A stretch of DNA of 64,000 nt from Sphingomonas bacterium (lineage in GTDB: Bacteria > Pseudomonadota > Alphaproteobacteria > Sphingomonadales > Sphingomonadaceae), in NCBI RefSeq assembly GCF_028289855.1, contig NZ_JAQGKZ010000105.1, positions 1 through 64,000 on the forward strand, in the 5' to 3' direction. The position numbers were made by a program, and so were the translations under genes. Below are positions 16,134 through 25,333 of this stretch, piece after piece (the stretch's first letter is position 1; each line of letters starts with the position of its first letter). The notes under the pieces were generated by a model, which saw nothing but the letters and a program-made list of their open reading frames with translations, made no database searches and was not told the origin of the DNA.

Positions 16134-16799
16134 TTAATCACCATCTTTCAGCACCCACCGGGTACTGATCGGCCAGGAATAGGCCTGCGGCGTCCCGTCA
16201 GAGTCCTTTTGGACTATGAAGCGGCCACGACGCGTCGCCAGACTGCACGTCGTATTGTCGAGATCGGAATTGCCGCTCGATGCGGTAACCCGGCACCCGG
16301 CAACACGGCCGGACGTATCGATGTTCAACAACACCGCGACTCGACCCGACGCATTGGCGCGCTTGGCTGCCGCCGGGAAATCCTCATCGGTGAACCAGCC
16401 ACCCGGATTGCCCTTCGGACCACCCTTCACACCAATTGCCTTCGGCACCGGCGCGGTGGGCTGGGGCGGAATGGTGGGCGGCGGCGGCGTGACGACCATC
16501 GGCGCCGGCGGCACGTAGGGCGCGACGTACGGCGTCGGTACCGGCGAATTGAACACCGGCGGCGCGGTCGGCGGCGGCGGCAGGTTCGGCTGATCCGGCG
16601 GCGGCGGCGGCGGCTTGTCAGGCGGCGGCGGTGGCGGTGGTGGTGCCACGTCGAAGGTATTCAGCTTTTCACTGATCTTCTTGGCGACGCTCGACGCCAA
16701 GCCGGTCACGAATGCGTAGCCAAATGCCGCAACGATGATCGAACAGATAACGATCGCTACGATGCGGCTGCCACTAGTATCACGATCAGCATATGCCAT
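16134..16799 (-). CDS. tonB: energy transducer TonB
   Basis: A 221-residue TonB: N-terminal helix SRIVAIVICSIIVAAFGYAFV, a long proline-rich periplasm-spanning region (APPPPPPPPDKPPPPPPDQPNLPPPP) and a C-terminal TonB domain (FPAAAKRANASGRVAVLLNIDTSGRVAGCRVTASSGNSDLD) with two Cys. It connects the ExbB-ExbD motor to outer-membrane receptors. It is the first gene of the operon. The 214 bases upstream, shared with the divergent gene at 17014, must hold its promoter; I could not identify a clear Fur box there. Confidence 0.93.
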   Translation of the reverse strand: MAYADRDTSGSRIVAIVICSIIVAAFGYAFVTGLASSVAKKISEKLNTFDVAPPPPPPPPDKPPPPPPDQPNLPPPPTAPPVFNSPVPTPYVAPYVPPAPMVVTPPPPTIPPQPTAPVPKAIGVKGGPKGNPGGWFTDEDFPAAAKRANASGRVAVLLNIDTSGRVAGCRVTASSGNSDLDNTTCSLATRRGRFIVQKDSDGTPQAYSWPISTRWVLKDGD

Positions 16800-17013
16800 T
16801 CAGAAACCCAACTCCCTCATCCGACCCACATGCTACCGACCGTTAACGGCCCGGCAACGAACCCTTCGGCTAGCGCCGGATCGGGTAGAACGCGAGTCTC
16901 TATCGCCACGTTAGGACCGACGCAAACGCTTTGTCGGACGCAACAAACGTACAATCGCACCGTGGCAGAATTATTTCTGTTTAGGAACGATCGCTTCCAC
17001 TAACCCTTTCGGT

Positions 17014-17844
17014 ATGTCGAGTGTTCCCATCTGGCGATTCTGTGTCGCATTCGCCCTTGCCGCACCTTTCCCCGCCATTGCCGGCCCCGGCACGACGATC
17101 CCGGCGCCTGCCCCCACGTACCGGTACGCCGACGTCGCCGATTTGACGCTGAAGGCGCCGATGGTGATCGTCGCCACCGTTCGCGACGCCGCCCGAATCA
17201 AGGGCGCTGAAGCGGCGAAGGTTGCGCCCGGTTATGTGCGCTTGTACCTGACCGTGGATGTCGTCGCGCTGATCCGCGGACCCGGTGCGGTGCCGCCACA
17301 GCTCGGCTATCTTTATGATGCCAAACTGGATTCGCGCGGGCAGGCGCCCAAGCTGAAGAAGCAGCGCGTGTTGCTGTTCGCGCGTCCGGTCGCGAGCGCG
17401 GCCGATCAGGTGCAATTGATATCGGACGGCGCGCAACTGGCCTGGAGTCCCCCGACCGAGGCGACGACGCGGCGAATCGCAACCGACGTCGTGGCCTCCG
17501 ATTCGCCCCCGGCGATCGCCGGCATCTCTAACGCGTTCCACGCCGCGGGATCGCTGCCCGGCGAAGGCGAGACTCAGATTTTCCTCAAGACCGAGGGCCA
17601 TCCGATTTCGCTGTCGATCATCCGCAAGCAGGATCAGAGCCCGGTCTGGACGGTCTCGCTGAGCGAGGTGGTCGACAATGCCTTGCCCCCGCCGCAGCGC
17701 GACACGTTTTTATGGTACCGTCTGGCTTGCGGCCTGCCCCGCGAGCTGCCGGCGGATATTTTGTCGGGGCTCGACCCGTCCGATTCGGCCGCGATTCGCG
17801 ATGATTATGCGCTGGTGAAAACGGGACTGGGCGCCTGCCGCTAG
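17014..17844 (+). CDS. conserved hypothetical secreted protein
   Basis: A 276-residue protein with a signal peptide (WRFCVAFALAAPFPAIAGP, cleavage after AIA near residue 23). The remainder resembles no family I can name with confidence. It contains a lysine/arginine-rich turn (APKLKKQRVLLFARPV) and two late Cys (LACGLP and GLGACR) that could form a disulfide. It is divergent from the tonB operon and its stop overlaps convergent folB by four bases. A periplasmic location is the safest statement. Confidence 0.75.
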   Translation: MSSVPIWRFCVAFALAAPFPAIAGPGTTIPAPAPTYRYADVADLTLKAPMVIVATVRDAARIKGAEAAKVAPGYVRLYLTVDVVALIRGPGAVPPQLGYLYDAKLDSRGQAPKLKKQRVLLFARPVASAADQVQLISDGAQLAWSPPTEATTRRIATDVVASDSPPAIAGISNAFHAAGSLPGEGETQIFLKTEGHPISLSIIRKQDQSPVWTVSLSEVVDNALPPPQRDTFLWYRLACGLPRELPADILSGLDPSDSAAIRDDYALVKTGLGACR

Positions 17845-18212
17845 CGGCGGTTTCTAACCAGCGTGATCCCGATCGCTTCGCCCGCCTCGGCGATCGCCAG
17901 TTTGACGATCTTGACCTCGACCCGCGCGACTCGCTTGTCCTGCAGGAACAGCGTCTCGCAGATATGCTCGGCGACCGCCTCGACCAGCTTGAAATGCACC
18001 CCCGGCGGCAACGCGGTCGTTGCGGCGTGTTTGAGGTCGAGATAGTTTTTCGACGCGGTCAGCGGCGTGTCGGGATCGAATCGGCCGGGCAGGTCGAGAT
18101 CGACCGTCACCGACATCCTGAGCGGCTGCGGCAGGTGCGTTTCCTCGGAATAGATCCCCGTCAGCACCATGACCTCCAGGTCGTGGACATGCAGTTGCAG
18201 GCGATCGGTCAT
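17841..18212 (-). CDS. folB: dihydroneopterin aldolase family protein
   Basis: A 123-residue protein of the FolB fold, which cleaves dihydroneopterin in folate synthesis. Matching blocks are LQLHVHDLEVMVLTGIYSEETHLPQPLRMSVTVDLDLP, SKNYLDLKHAATTAL and FKLVEAVAEHICETLFLQDKRVARVEVKIVKL. The start MTDRLQLHVH at 18212 was preferred to the track start at 18395, whose extra 61 codons have no similarity and run into the divergent GNAT gene. YLDL in place of the usual YxxL substrate motif is fine for the family. An epimerase function (FolX-like) cannot be excluded. Confidence 0.85.
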   Translation of the reverse strand: MTDRLQLHVHDLEVMVLTGIYSEETHLPQPLRMSVTVDLDLPGRFDPDTPLTASKNYLDLKHAATTALPPGVHFKLVEAVAEHICETLFLQDKRVARVEVKIVKLAIAEAGEAIGITLVRNRR

Positions 18213-18311
18213 CGCGCGCGCCCTGCCCGTCCTGCTCTCGGCGATCAAGCCCCGCTTGCAATGGCGCGCATTGCCGGTACGACCCCGCGCCCCTGATCCG
18301 AAGGATAGAAT

Positions 18312-18824
18312 GTGCCGACGTTCGTGCCGATCGCAACCGTGGAGCCCGCCGCTGTCGAGGCGTTGCTGGACCGCGCGTTCGGCCGCGACCGGCATGGCCG
18401 CACCGCGTATCGCCTACGTGAGGGCGTCGGCGCGATACCGGAACTGAGTTTTGCCGCGATCGAGAACGGCGAGCTGGTCGGCACGATCCAGTGCTGGCCG
18501 GTCGAACTGGTTAGCGACGACGGCGCTCGATGGCCGCTGGTGCTTGTCGGGCCGGTGGCGGTCGAGCCGGCGCGGCAGCGCGGCGGACTGGGCAAGGAAT
18601 TGATGCACCAGGCGCTCGACGCCGCGGTCGAACTCGAGCTCGACGGCGCGATGATGCTGATCGGCGACCCCGAATATTATGGCCGCTTCTGGGGGTTCGG
18701 CGCCGACGCGACCGGCGGCTGGCGGCTGCCCGGCCCGGTCGAGCGCCACCGCCTGCTGGCGCGCGGCACAGAGGTCCCGGCGGTCGCTGGTATTGTCGCC
18801 CCGCGCGTGACGGTTGCGGCCTAA
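18312..18824 (+). CDS. GNAT family N-acetyltransferase
   Basis: A 170-residue acetyltransferase. The CoA-binding core is VLVGPVAVEPARQRGGLGKELMHQAL (motif A, V-x-P-x-x-Q-x-x-G-x-G), followed by GDPEYYGRFWGFGADATGGW, typical of the YhbS-type subgroup. It begins with GTG at 18312, with AAGGA seven bases upstream. Its promoter region is shared with divergent folB. Substrate unknown; YhbS-like enzymes are poorly characterised. It is followed 25 bases later by the DUF1285 gene. Confidence 0.88.
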   Translation: MPTFVPIATVEPAAVEALLDRAFGRDRHGRTAYRLREGVGAIPELSFAAIENGELVGTIQCWPVELVSDDGARWPLVLVGPVAVEPARQRGGLGKELMHQALDAAVELELDGAMMLIGDPEYYGRFWGFGADATGGWRLPGPVERHRLLARGTEVPAVAGIVAPRVTVAA

Positions 18825-18849
18825 CGCCCGCTGCCCTAGCGCTTGCCCC

Positions 18850-19416
18850 ATGCCGATGGAGCCGCCGCCCGACCTCGCCAGCCTGTCGCTCGCCGACATC
18901 GCGCGGCTGGCAGGCACCCAGCGCCTGCCCCCGGTCGATCAGTGGCACCCGACGCATTGCGGCAACAGCGACATGCGGATCGCGCGCGACGGGACGTGGT
19001 TTCACCAGGGATCGCCGATCGGGCGGCAGGAAATGGTGCGGCTGTTTTCGACCATCCTGCGGCGCGAGCCCGCTGGCGGGTATGTGCTGGTCACGCCGGT
19101 CGAGAAGCTCGACATCGTGGTCGAGGATGCGCCCTTTGTCGCGGTCGAGATGAAGGCCGAAGGAGACGGGCGCGACGCCAAACTCGCGTTCCGCCTCAAA
19201 ACCGGCGACCTGGTCACCGCCGGTCCGGATCACCCATTGCGGTTTGTCCAGTTGGACGACGGTCCGCACCCGTATCTCCATGTGCGCGGCGGGCTGGAGG
19301 CGCTGGTCGTGCGCAGCGTCTATTACGAGATTGCCGAGCGCGCACTGTCCGGCGAGGACGACCCCGCCGGCGTGTGGAGCAACGGCGCGTTTTTCGCGCT
19401 GGAGCCTGTCGCATGA
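18850..19416 (+). CDS. DUF1285 domain protein
   Basis: A 188-residue member of the DUF1285 family. Conserved blocks: PPVDQWHPTHCGNSDMRIARDGTWFHQGSPIGRQEMVRLFSTILRRE and YVLVTPVEKLDIVVEDAPFVAVEM. The W-x-P-x-x-C-G-x-x-D-M-x-I pattern is distinctive. The start MPMEPPPD (18850) is preferred over 18814. The stop overlaps the NUDIX gene start as ATGA, so the two are coupled. Its function is unknown; the family is common in alphaproteobacteria, often beside NUDIX and CCA genes as here. Confidence 0.88.
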   Translation: MPMEPPPDLASLSLADIARLAGTQRLPPVDQWHPTHCGNSDMRIARDGTWFHQGSPIGRQEMVRLFSTILRREPAGGYVLVTPVEKLDIVVEDAPFVAVEMKAEGDGRDAKLAFRLKTGDLVTAGPDHPLRFVQLDDGPHPYLHVRGGLEALVVRSVYYEIAERALSGEDDPAGVWSNGAFFALEPVA

Positions 19417-20009
19417 CATTGGCCGAGCGGTTGCGCGCGGCGCTGGCGGCCGACGATCACGATCCCATCATGCTGCCCGGCGACCAGCGCCATCCGCCGT
19501 TCGATCAGGGCGAGCCGGCCGCTGCGGCGGTGCTGGTCGCGATCACCGACCGGCCGGCGCCGGGGGTAATATTGACCCAGCGCACCGATACGATGCGCAA
19601 GCACGCTGGCCAGGTTGCTTTTCCCGGCGGCCGGATCGATCCCGGGGATAAGGATGCCGCCGCCGCCGCGCTGCGCGAGGCCGAGGAGGAAATCGCGCTG
19701 CCCCGGAGTGCGGTCGAGGTCATCGGGGCTGCCGACCTGTATCTCACCGTCACCGGCTATTCGGTGACGCCGGTGATCGGCGTGATCGCGCCCGACCTCG
19801 ATTATCATCCCAACGAGGCCGAGGTCGCCGACGTGTTCGAAGTGCCGCTGGCGTTCGTGCTCGACCCCGCCAACCAAATCGAGACGAGCGCCGAATGGCA
19901 AGGCCGCATGCGTACCTATTACGAGATAAACTGGGGCGACCGCCGCATCTGGGGCGCGACCGCGGCGATGATGGTCAATTTGTCGCGGCGGCTGCGATGG
20001 GTGGCGTGA
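19413..20009 (+). CDS. NUDIX hydrolase, CoA pyrophosphatase type
   Basis: A 198-residue NUDIX enzyme. The Nudix helix is GGRIDPGDKDAAAAALREAEEEIAL, and upstream lies the HAGQVAFPGG stretch characteristic of coenzyme A diphosphatases (YeaB/NudL class), which cleave CoA to 3',5'-ADP and phosphopantetheine. The gene is translationally coupled to DUF1285 at its start and overlaps the CCA enzyme by 13 bases at its end. The protein has no membrane or signal segment. Confidence 0.9.
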   Translation: MTLAERLRAALAADDHDPIMLPGDQRHPPFDQGEPAAAAVLVAITDRPAPGVILTQRTDTMRKHAGQVAFPGGRIDPGDKDAAAAALREAEEEIALPRSAVEVIGAADLYLTVTGYSVTPVIGVIAPDLDYHPNEAEVADVFEVPLAFVLDPANQIETSAEWQGRMRTYYEINWGDRRIWGATAAMMVNLSRRLRWVA

Positions 20010-21184
20010 CGCTGCCCCCCGCCGCGTGGCGCGACCGCGCAGGGCTGGCGCGCGTCATCGATGCATTGGGGTCCGGCACCGCGCGAATCGTCGGTGGCGC
20101 GGTGCGCGACACCTTGCTCGGAATCGACACCGCCGATGTCGATCTGGCGACGACCCACGCGCCGGAAACGGTCGTCGACCTGCTCGAAGCGGCGCGGATC
20201 AAGGCGGTCCCGACCGGAATAAAGCACGGCACGATCACCGCGGTCGCCAGTGACGAAGTGTATGAAGTCACGACACTGCGCCGCGACCTCGAAACCGACG
20301 GCCGTCATGCGACCGTCGCGTTCACCGACGACTGGCGCGAGGACGCCGCGCGGCGCGACTTCACGATCAACGCGCTCTACGCCGACCCGGCGAGCGGCGA
20401 GATTTTCGACTATTTCGGCGGGATCGATGATCTGGCTGCGCGACGCGTGCGCTTCATCGGCGACCCGCTGACCCGCATCGCCGAAGATCATTTGCGCATC
20501 CTGCGCTTTTTCCGCTTCCTCGCGCGATTCGGTGATGTGGCCGATGTCGAGGGGCTGAAAGCCTGCGCCGATCGCGCGAACGATTTGATGGCGTTGTCCC
20601 GCGAACGAATCGCCAACGAGTTGCTTCGCCTGTTGGTCGCGCCGCGCGCGCCGGAAGTCGTCGCGTCGATGGTCGAGCACGGTATTTTCGTGCCAGTGCT
20701 GCCGGAGATCGTCGACGTGCTGCAACTGGCGGCACTGGCGAGGCGCGAGGACGAAGCGGGGATAGCGCCCGACCCGATTCGCCGGCTCGCCGCGATCCTG
20801 CCGTCGAACGCTGCGACGGTGGCGACCATCGGCGCCCGGCTCAAACTGTCCAAGCTCCAGCGTCGTCGATTGGAAAGCGCGGCGGAACCGGTCGATATGG
20901 AGCCGCGCGCGCTGGCCTATCGGCTCGGCACCGAATTCGCGGTCGATCGACTGCTGCTTGCCGGCGATAGTCTTGGCGATCTCGACGGCTGGACGCCCCC
21001 CGCTCTGCCGCTATCGGGCGGCGCCCTGGTCGCCAAAGGCCTGACCGCGGGACCCGACGTCGCGCGGACGCTGCACCGAGTCGAGGATCGCTGGATTGCC
21101 GAAGGTTTTCCGGACGCGGCGCGCGTCGCGGAAATCGCCGACGAGGAAGTCGCTCAGGTGTTGGCCGACATCAGGAAGTCGTAA
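19997..21184 (+). CDS. cca: CCA tRNA nucleotidyltransferase / poly(A) polymerase family
   Basis: Adds or repairs the 3' CCA end of tRNAs. The 395-residue class II enzyme has RIVGGAVRDTLLGIDTADVDLATTHAPE (GG-x-V-R-D and the D-x-D metal pair), VTTLRRD, RRDFTINALYAD, FIGDPLTRIAEDHLRILRFFRF and the downstream helical domain. The start at MGGVTLPP (19997) overlaps the NUDIX gene by 13 bases; the longer track start has no similarity. The C-terminus overlaps the convergent GGDEF/EAL gene by 31 bases. Poly(A) polymerase activity is possible, but the short C-terminus favours tRNA maturation. Confidence 0.92.
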   Translation: MGGVTLPPAAWRDRAGLARVIDALGSGTARIVGGAVRDTLLGIDTADVDLATTHAPETVVDLLEAARIKAVPTGIKHGTITAVASDEVYEVTTLRRDLETDGRHATVAFTDDWREDAARRDFTINALYADPASGEIFDYFGGIDDLAARRVRFIGDPLTRIAEDHLRILRFFRFLARFGDVADVEGLKACADRANDLMALSRERIANELLRLLVAPRAPEVVASMVEHGIFVPVLPEIVDVLQLAALARREDEAGIAPDPIRRLAAILPSNAATVATIGARLKLSKLQRRRLESAAEPVDMEPRALAYRLGTEFAVDRLLLAGDSLGDLDGWTPPALPLSGGALVAKGLTAGPDVARTLHRVEDRWIAEGFPDAARVAEIADEEVAQVLADIRKS

Positions 21185-22866
21185 GCCATATCGGCTTCGA
21201 GCGGCTTGGCATAGACATAGCCTTGCCCGAACGTGCAGCCGAGTGCCGCGAGAGTCTGCGCCAGCTCGTTGGTCTCGATCCCCTCCGCGGTCGTGTCCAT
21301 CCCCAGCGCCTGCGCCAGGCTGAGGATCGCGCGGACGATCGCGATCTTGTCGCGGTCGGCGAGCATCCCGGTGACGAAGCTGCGGTCGATCTTGAGCACG
21401 TCGATCGGCAGTTTTTGTAGATAGGCCAGGTTCGAATAGCCTGTCCCGAAATCGTCCATCGCGATCGTCGCGCCGAGCTGCTTGAGCGCATGCATTGTGT
21501 CGGACACGCGCTGCGGATCGGCGACCAGCGCGCTTTCGGTCAGTTCCAGCGTGAAGCGGCTGCCCGCCAATTTGTGCGCCATCAACGCGCTTTCGACCGC
21601 CGGGGCGATGTCGTCGCGGTGGAGCTGGATCGCCGACAGATTGACCGCGAACTTGACCCCGCACCCTCCGCCCGCCTTGATATCCCACGCCCGCAGCGTC
21701 TTCGCTGCCTCGTCGAGCGCCCAGCGCCCGAGCGGCACGATCAATCCCGATTCCTCGGCAACCGGGATGAAATCGTTGGGCAGATATTCCTGCCCGCTCT
21801 CGCTCGTCCAGCGTGCGAGCGATTCGAACGCGACGACACGGCCCGTGGCAAGGTCGCAGATCGGTTGATAGGTCAGCCGCAGCGCGCCTTGCTCGATCGC
21901 GCGACGCAGCTCGGTTTCGATCCCGAAGGCGGCGCGTGCGGCGTCGAACGCGCGGGTCTGGTAATGCTCGGCATGGCCCGACGTCTTGGACCGCTTCACC
22001 GCGAACTGCGCGTGACGGATCAGATCCTCGGGGTCGTCGATCTCGTCCGACCCGAACGCGACACCGATCGAACACGCGACGCGTATCTCGAAATCCGACA
22101 TCCGGAACGGTGTCGCCAATGCCTGCTCGATGCGCTGCGCGACATGATCGGCCTCCGACGAATCGCCTTCGAGCGTCAGCAGGATGCCGAATTCGTCGCC
22201 TCCGGTACGCGCCAGCACATCGACCGCGCGCAACGCGCCCTTCAGCCGTCGCGCGACCGTGATCAGCAATTCGTCGCCGGCCATCGAGCCGAGGCACGCA
22301 TTGACTCGGCTGAACCGGTCGAGATCGATGATCAGCACCGCATAATGCGCTGCGTCGCCGCCGGCCGCGATCTTGTCCTCGAGCCGCTCGCTGAACGCGG
22401 CGCGATTGGGTAGCCCGGTGAGGCTGTCGGTCATCATTTCGCGGCGCAGGTTGCGTTCCGTGCGCAACTCGCCGGTGTGGTCGGTCAGCGTGACAAAACA
22501 ATGGGTCGACTTGGGCGAGCGGCGCGCGAGCATGATGCGGAAATGGCGGCAATCGACTGCGTCGCCGAACTCCCACGAGAATTCCTCGCGCTCGCCGTCG
22601 CTGCCAAGGAAGCGCGCGAATCGATCGCCCAATTGCTCGATCAGCGCCGATTCGCCTACCGTCGTGCCGAGTCCGGCCTGGCGGAACGCGCCGTTCGCGG
22701 CGGCGATACCGATGCGATTCTCAACCGGCCCAACCAGCGCGAGTGCCACCGGTATCAATTCGATCGAGGCGGCGATTCCGGCGAGCTGGCTCGGCAACAA
22801 TTCGCCTTCCGCGGGTGGAGCGGAAACGGCTGGGGCAGTCTTCACGCGGGGGAATCCGAGCGGCAT
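21154..22866 (-). CDS. GGDEF-EAL cyclic-di-GMP signalling protein
   Basis: A 570-residue protein: an N-terminal PAS-like sensor region (about 1-130), a GGDEF domain with an intact signature (ARTGGDEFGIL, about residue 220) and a C-terminal EAL domain. The EAL signature reads ESL (VAFESLARW), and NLSAIQL, DDFGTGYSNLAYL and AEGIET are present, so phosphodiesterase residues look largely intact. No membrane helix is seen. It could make or degrade cyclic di-GMP; the balance cannot be told from sequence. The end overlaps cca by 31 bases. Confidence 0.92.
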   Translation of the reverse strand: MPLGFPRVKTAPAVSAPPAEGELLPSQLAGIAASIELIPVALALVGPVENRIGIAAANGAFRQAGLGTTVGESALIEQLGDRFARFLGSDGEREEFSWEFGDAVDCRHFRIMLARRSPKSTHCFVTLTDHTGELRTERNLRREMMTDSLTGLPNRAAFSERLEDKIAAGGDAAHYAVLIIDLDRFSRVNACLGSMAGDELLITVARRLKGALRAVDVLARTGGDEFGILLTLEGDSSEADHVAQRIEQALATPFRMSDFEIRVACSIGVAFGSDEIDDPEDLIRHAQFAVKRSKTSGHAEHYQTRAFDAARAAFGIETELRRAIEQGALRLTYQPICDLATGRVVAFESLARWTSESGQEYLPNDFIPVAEESGLIVPLGRWALDEAAKTLRAWDIKAGGGCGVKFAVNLSAIQLHRDDIAPAVESALMAHKLAGSRFTLELTESALVADPQRVSDTMHALKQLGATIAMDDFGTGYSNLAYLQKLPIDVLKIDRSFVTGMLADRDKIAIVRAILSLAQALGMDTTAEGIETNELAQTLAALGCTFGQGYVYAKPLEADMAYDFLMSANT

Positions 22867-22949
22867 GTTCGCCGGACTAGTCTGGATTAGTTAAAGCGCC
22901 CTGAAGCATGCCCGCGAAATCAGCCACTTGGTTACGGTTTTGCTCGGCT

Positions 22950-25199
22950 TCAAAACTTGTTGTCCCGCGGGAATCCGGTCGGCGGCATCCGCCCCGCCGC
23001 ACCGCGCGCGGTGCGCCATGGCTGAAGGTCGGTTTCGGTCCGCGTTCGTCCGCTGTCACCGCCCATCGCCCAGCTCAGCCCCTCGGCGAACTTGAACGTC
23101 ACCGCATCGGCCAGCCCGCCGTCGCGAAAACGCTGCAACTGCACCCCCTGCCCCTTGGCCAGTTCGGCCACCTCGGCGAGCGGGAAGACCAGCATCTTGC
23201 GATTGTCGCCGATCGCCGCGACGTAATCGTCCTCGGGCTTGATCGGCCGGACCAGCTTGAGCTTGGCGCCGAGCCGCGGCGTCACCACGCTCTTGCCTTT
23301 GCGCGTCTCGGCGATCGCATCGGCGGCCTTGAGCACGAAGCCGCGCCCGTCGGATGCTGCGACCAGCAAACGCTCGGCCTCGTTGGCGCGAAGCAGCGCA
23401 GTGATCGGCACCTCACCATCCAGATCGATCAACAGCCGCACCGGTTCGCCGAAGCCGCGCCCGCCGGGTAATTTGTCCGCGGCCAGCGTGTAGAAGCGCC
23501 CGGTTTCGGCGGCGAGCAACAGCTTGTCGGTGGTCTGCGCGTGGAACGCGAAGCGCGGGCCGTCGCCTTCCTTGAACTTCATCGCGTCGGCGGAGGCCAG
23601 CTCGGCATGCCCCTTCATCGCGCGGATCCAGCCGCGTTGCGACAGAATGACGGTGATCGGCTCGCGCTCGATCATTGCCTCAAGCGGAATCTCGCGCGCC
23701 GGCGCGGCTTCGGCGATCGTCGTGCGCCGTTTGCCGAGCGCGGTTTCGGGGCCGTAGCGCTCGCGCACTTTGCCCAAATCGCGCTTCAACCGCGTGCGCT
23801 GACGAGCATCGCTCGACAGCAAGAGTTCGAGCTCGCCTTGCTCCTTCTCCAGCCCGTCGCGCTCCTTGCGAATCTCCATTTCCTCAAGTCGCCGCAAGCT
23901 GCGCAACCGCATGTTGAGGATCGCCTCGGCCTGCCGGTCGGTCAGGTCGAACTCGGCGATCATCACCGGCTTGGGCTCGTCCTCGGTGCGAATGATCGCG
24001 ATCACGCGGTCGAGGTTGAGGAACGCGATCAGATACCCGCCGAGCAATTCAAGCCGGTCGGCGATCTTGTCGAGCCGGTGCTGCGACCGCCGCCGCAGCA
24101 CGATGAACTGGTGATCGACCCAGGCGCTCAGCGCTTCCTTCAGGCTCATCACCCGCGGGGTGCGCGTCGCGTCGAGCACGTTGAGGTTGAGCGGCACGCG
24201 GGTTTCGAGGTCCGACAGCCGGAACAGGCTTTCGGTCAGCGTGTCCGAATCGACCGTGCGGCTGCGCGGTTCGAGCACGATGCGGACGTCCTCGGCGGAT
24301 TCGTCGCGGACATCGGCGAGGATCGGCAGCTTCTTGTCGTTGATCAGGTCGGCGATATTCTCGATCAGCTTGCCCTTCGACACGCCGTACGGGATTTCGG
24401 TCACCACCAGGTGCCAGCCGCCGCCCTTTTCGTTGACTCGCTCGATCCGCGCGCGGGTGCGGAAACTGCCGCGCCCGGTGGCATAGGCTTCGGCGATCGC
24501 GGCGGGCGAATCGACGATCAGCCCGCCGGTGGGCAAGTCCGGGCCTTTGACGAATTCGAGCACGTCGGCATTCGCATCGTCGATCAGCGCGACCGCGGCA
24601 TCGAGCAATTCGGCGGCGTTATGCGGCGGGATACTCGTCGCCATCCCGACCGCGATCCCCGCCGCGCCGTTGGCGAGCAGATTGGGGAACAGCCCGGGCA
24701 TCAGCTCGGGTTCCTGGTCCTCGCCGTTATAGGTCGGGCGGAAGCCGACCGCGTCCTCGTCGAGCCCGTCCATCAGGTCTTGCGCGACCTGGGTCAGCCG
24801 CGCCTCGGTATAGCGGTAGGCGGCGGCGTTATCGCCGTCGATAGTGCCGAAATTGACCTGCCCGTCGACCATCGGAGAGCGCAGAGATAAGTCCTGCGCG
24901 AGCCGGACCATCGCATCGTAGACCGACTGGTCGCCGTGCGGATGATATTTGCCGATCACGTCACCGACGACGCGCGCCGACTTCTTGTAGGCATCGCCCG
25001 GCGCCATCCGCAGCAGCCGCATCGCCCACAGCAACCGGCGATGCACCGGCTTCAACCCGTCGCGCCCGGCGGGCAGCGACCGCGCGGTGATCGTCGACAG
25101 CGCGTAGACGAGGTAGCGTTCCGACAGCGCGCTATCGAACGGCGCATCGAGCACGCCGATCGGCGGGTTGTCGGGAAGGTCGGTGATTTCGGAAGGCAT
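22950..25199 (-). CDS. parC: DNA topoisomerase IV subunit A
   Basis: Breaks and rejoins DNA to decatenate daughter chromosomes. The 749 residues match ParC. The catalytic Tyr is in [11 protein letters not shown] (about residue 130), with [13 protein letters not shown] and [31 protein letters not shown] before it. The residue at the E. coli Ser80 position is Gln, a variant I associate with many alphaproteobacterial ParC sequences. The C-terminal beta-pinwheel is short and degenerate, as usual for ParC, without a GyrA box. The gene stands alone between the GGDEF/EAL gene and a divergent PEP-binding protein; parE is not in view. Confidence 0.95.
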   Translation of the reverse strand: MPSEITDLPDNPPIGVLDAPFDSALSERYLVYALSTITARSLPAGRDGLKPVHRRLLWAMRLLRMAPGDAYKKSARVVGDVIGKYHPHGDQSVYDAMVRLAQDLSLRSPMVDGQVNFGTIDGDNAAAYRYTEARLTQVAQDLMDGLDEDAVGFRPTYNGEDQEPELMPGLFPNLLANGAAGIAVGMATSIPPHNAAELLDAAVALIDDANADVLEFVKGPDLPTGGLIVDSPAAIAEAYATGRGSFRTRARIERVNEKGGGWHLVVTEIPYGVSKGKLIENIADLINDKKLPILADVRDESAEDVRIVLEPRSRTVDSDTLTESLFRLSDLETRVPLNLNVLDATRTPRVMSLKEALSAWVDHQFIVLRRRSQHRLDKIADRLELLGGYLIAFLNLDRVIAIIRTEDEPKPVMIAEFDLTDRQAEAILNMRLRSLRRLEEMEIRKERDGLEKEQGELELLLSSDARQRTRLKRDLGKVRERYGPETALGKRRTTIAEAAPAREIPLEAMIEREPITVILSQRGWIRAMKGHAELASADAMKFKEGDGPRFAFHAQTTDKLLLAAETGRFYTLAADKLPGGRGFGEPVRLLIDLDGEVPITALLRANEAERLLVAASDGRGFVLKAADAIAETRKGKSVVTPRLGAKLKLVRPIKPEDDYVAAIGDNRKMLVFPLAEVAELAKGQGVQLQRFRDGGLADAVTFKFAEGLSWAMGGDSGRTRTETDLQPWRTARGAAGRMPPTGFPRDNKF

Positions 25200-25333
25200 C
25201 AGGCGCGGTTAATGCGGATCGCCATATTGGGGAAGGGCTTCACGGCGGAAGGTGTGGACGACCGCGACGTGCTGACGCACGATGTCGATCGCTAGCAGGG
25301 AGAGGTTCGATCAGGTCGGTCATCCACGCCATC

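Noticed and set aside
25212-25295. 27-codon ORF MRIAILGKGFTAEGVDD before the PEP-binding gene
   Set aside because: It resembles the start of a nucleotide-binding protein but ends after 27 codons, without continuation in another frame. Probably chance.
24936-25295. 119-residue plus-strand ORF over the parC start
   Set aside because: Shadow of parC; no domain and Arg/His-rich.
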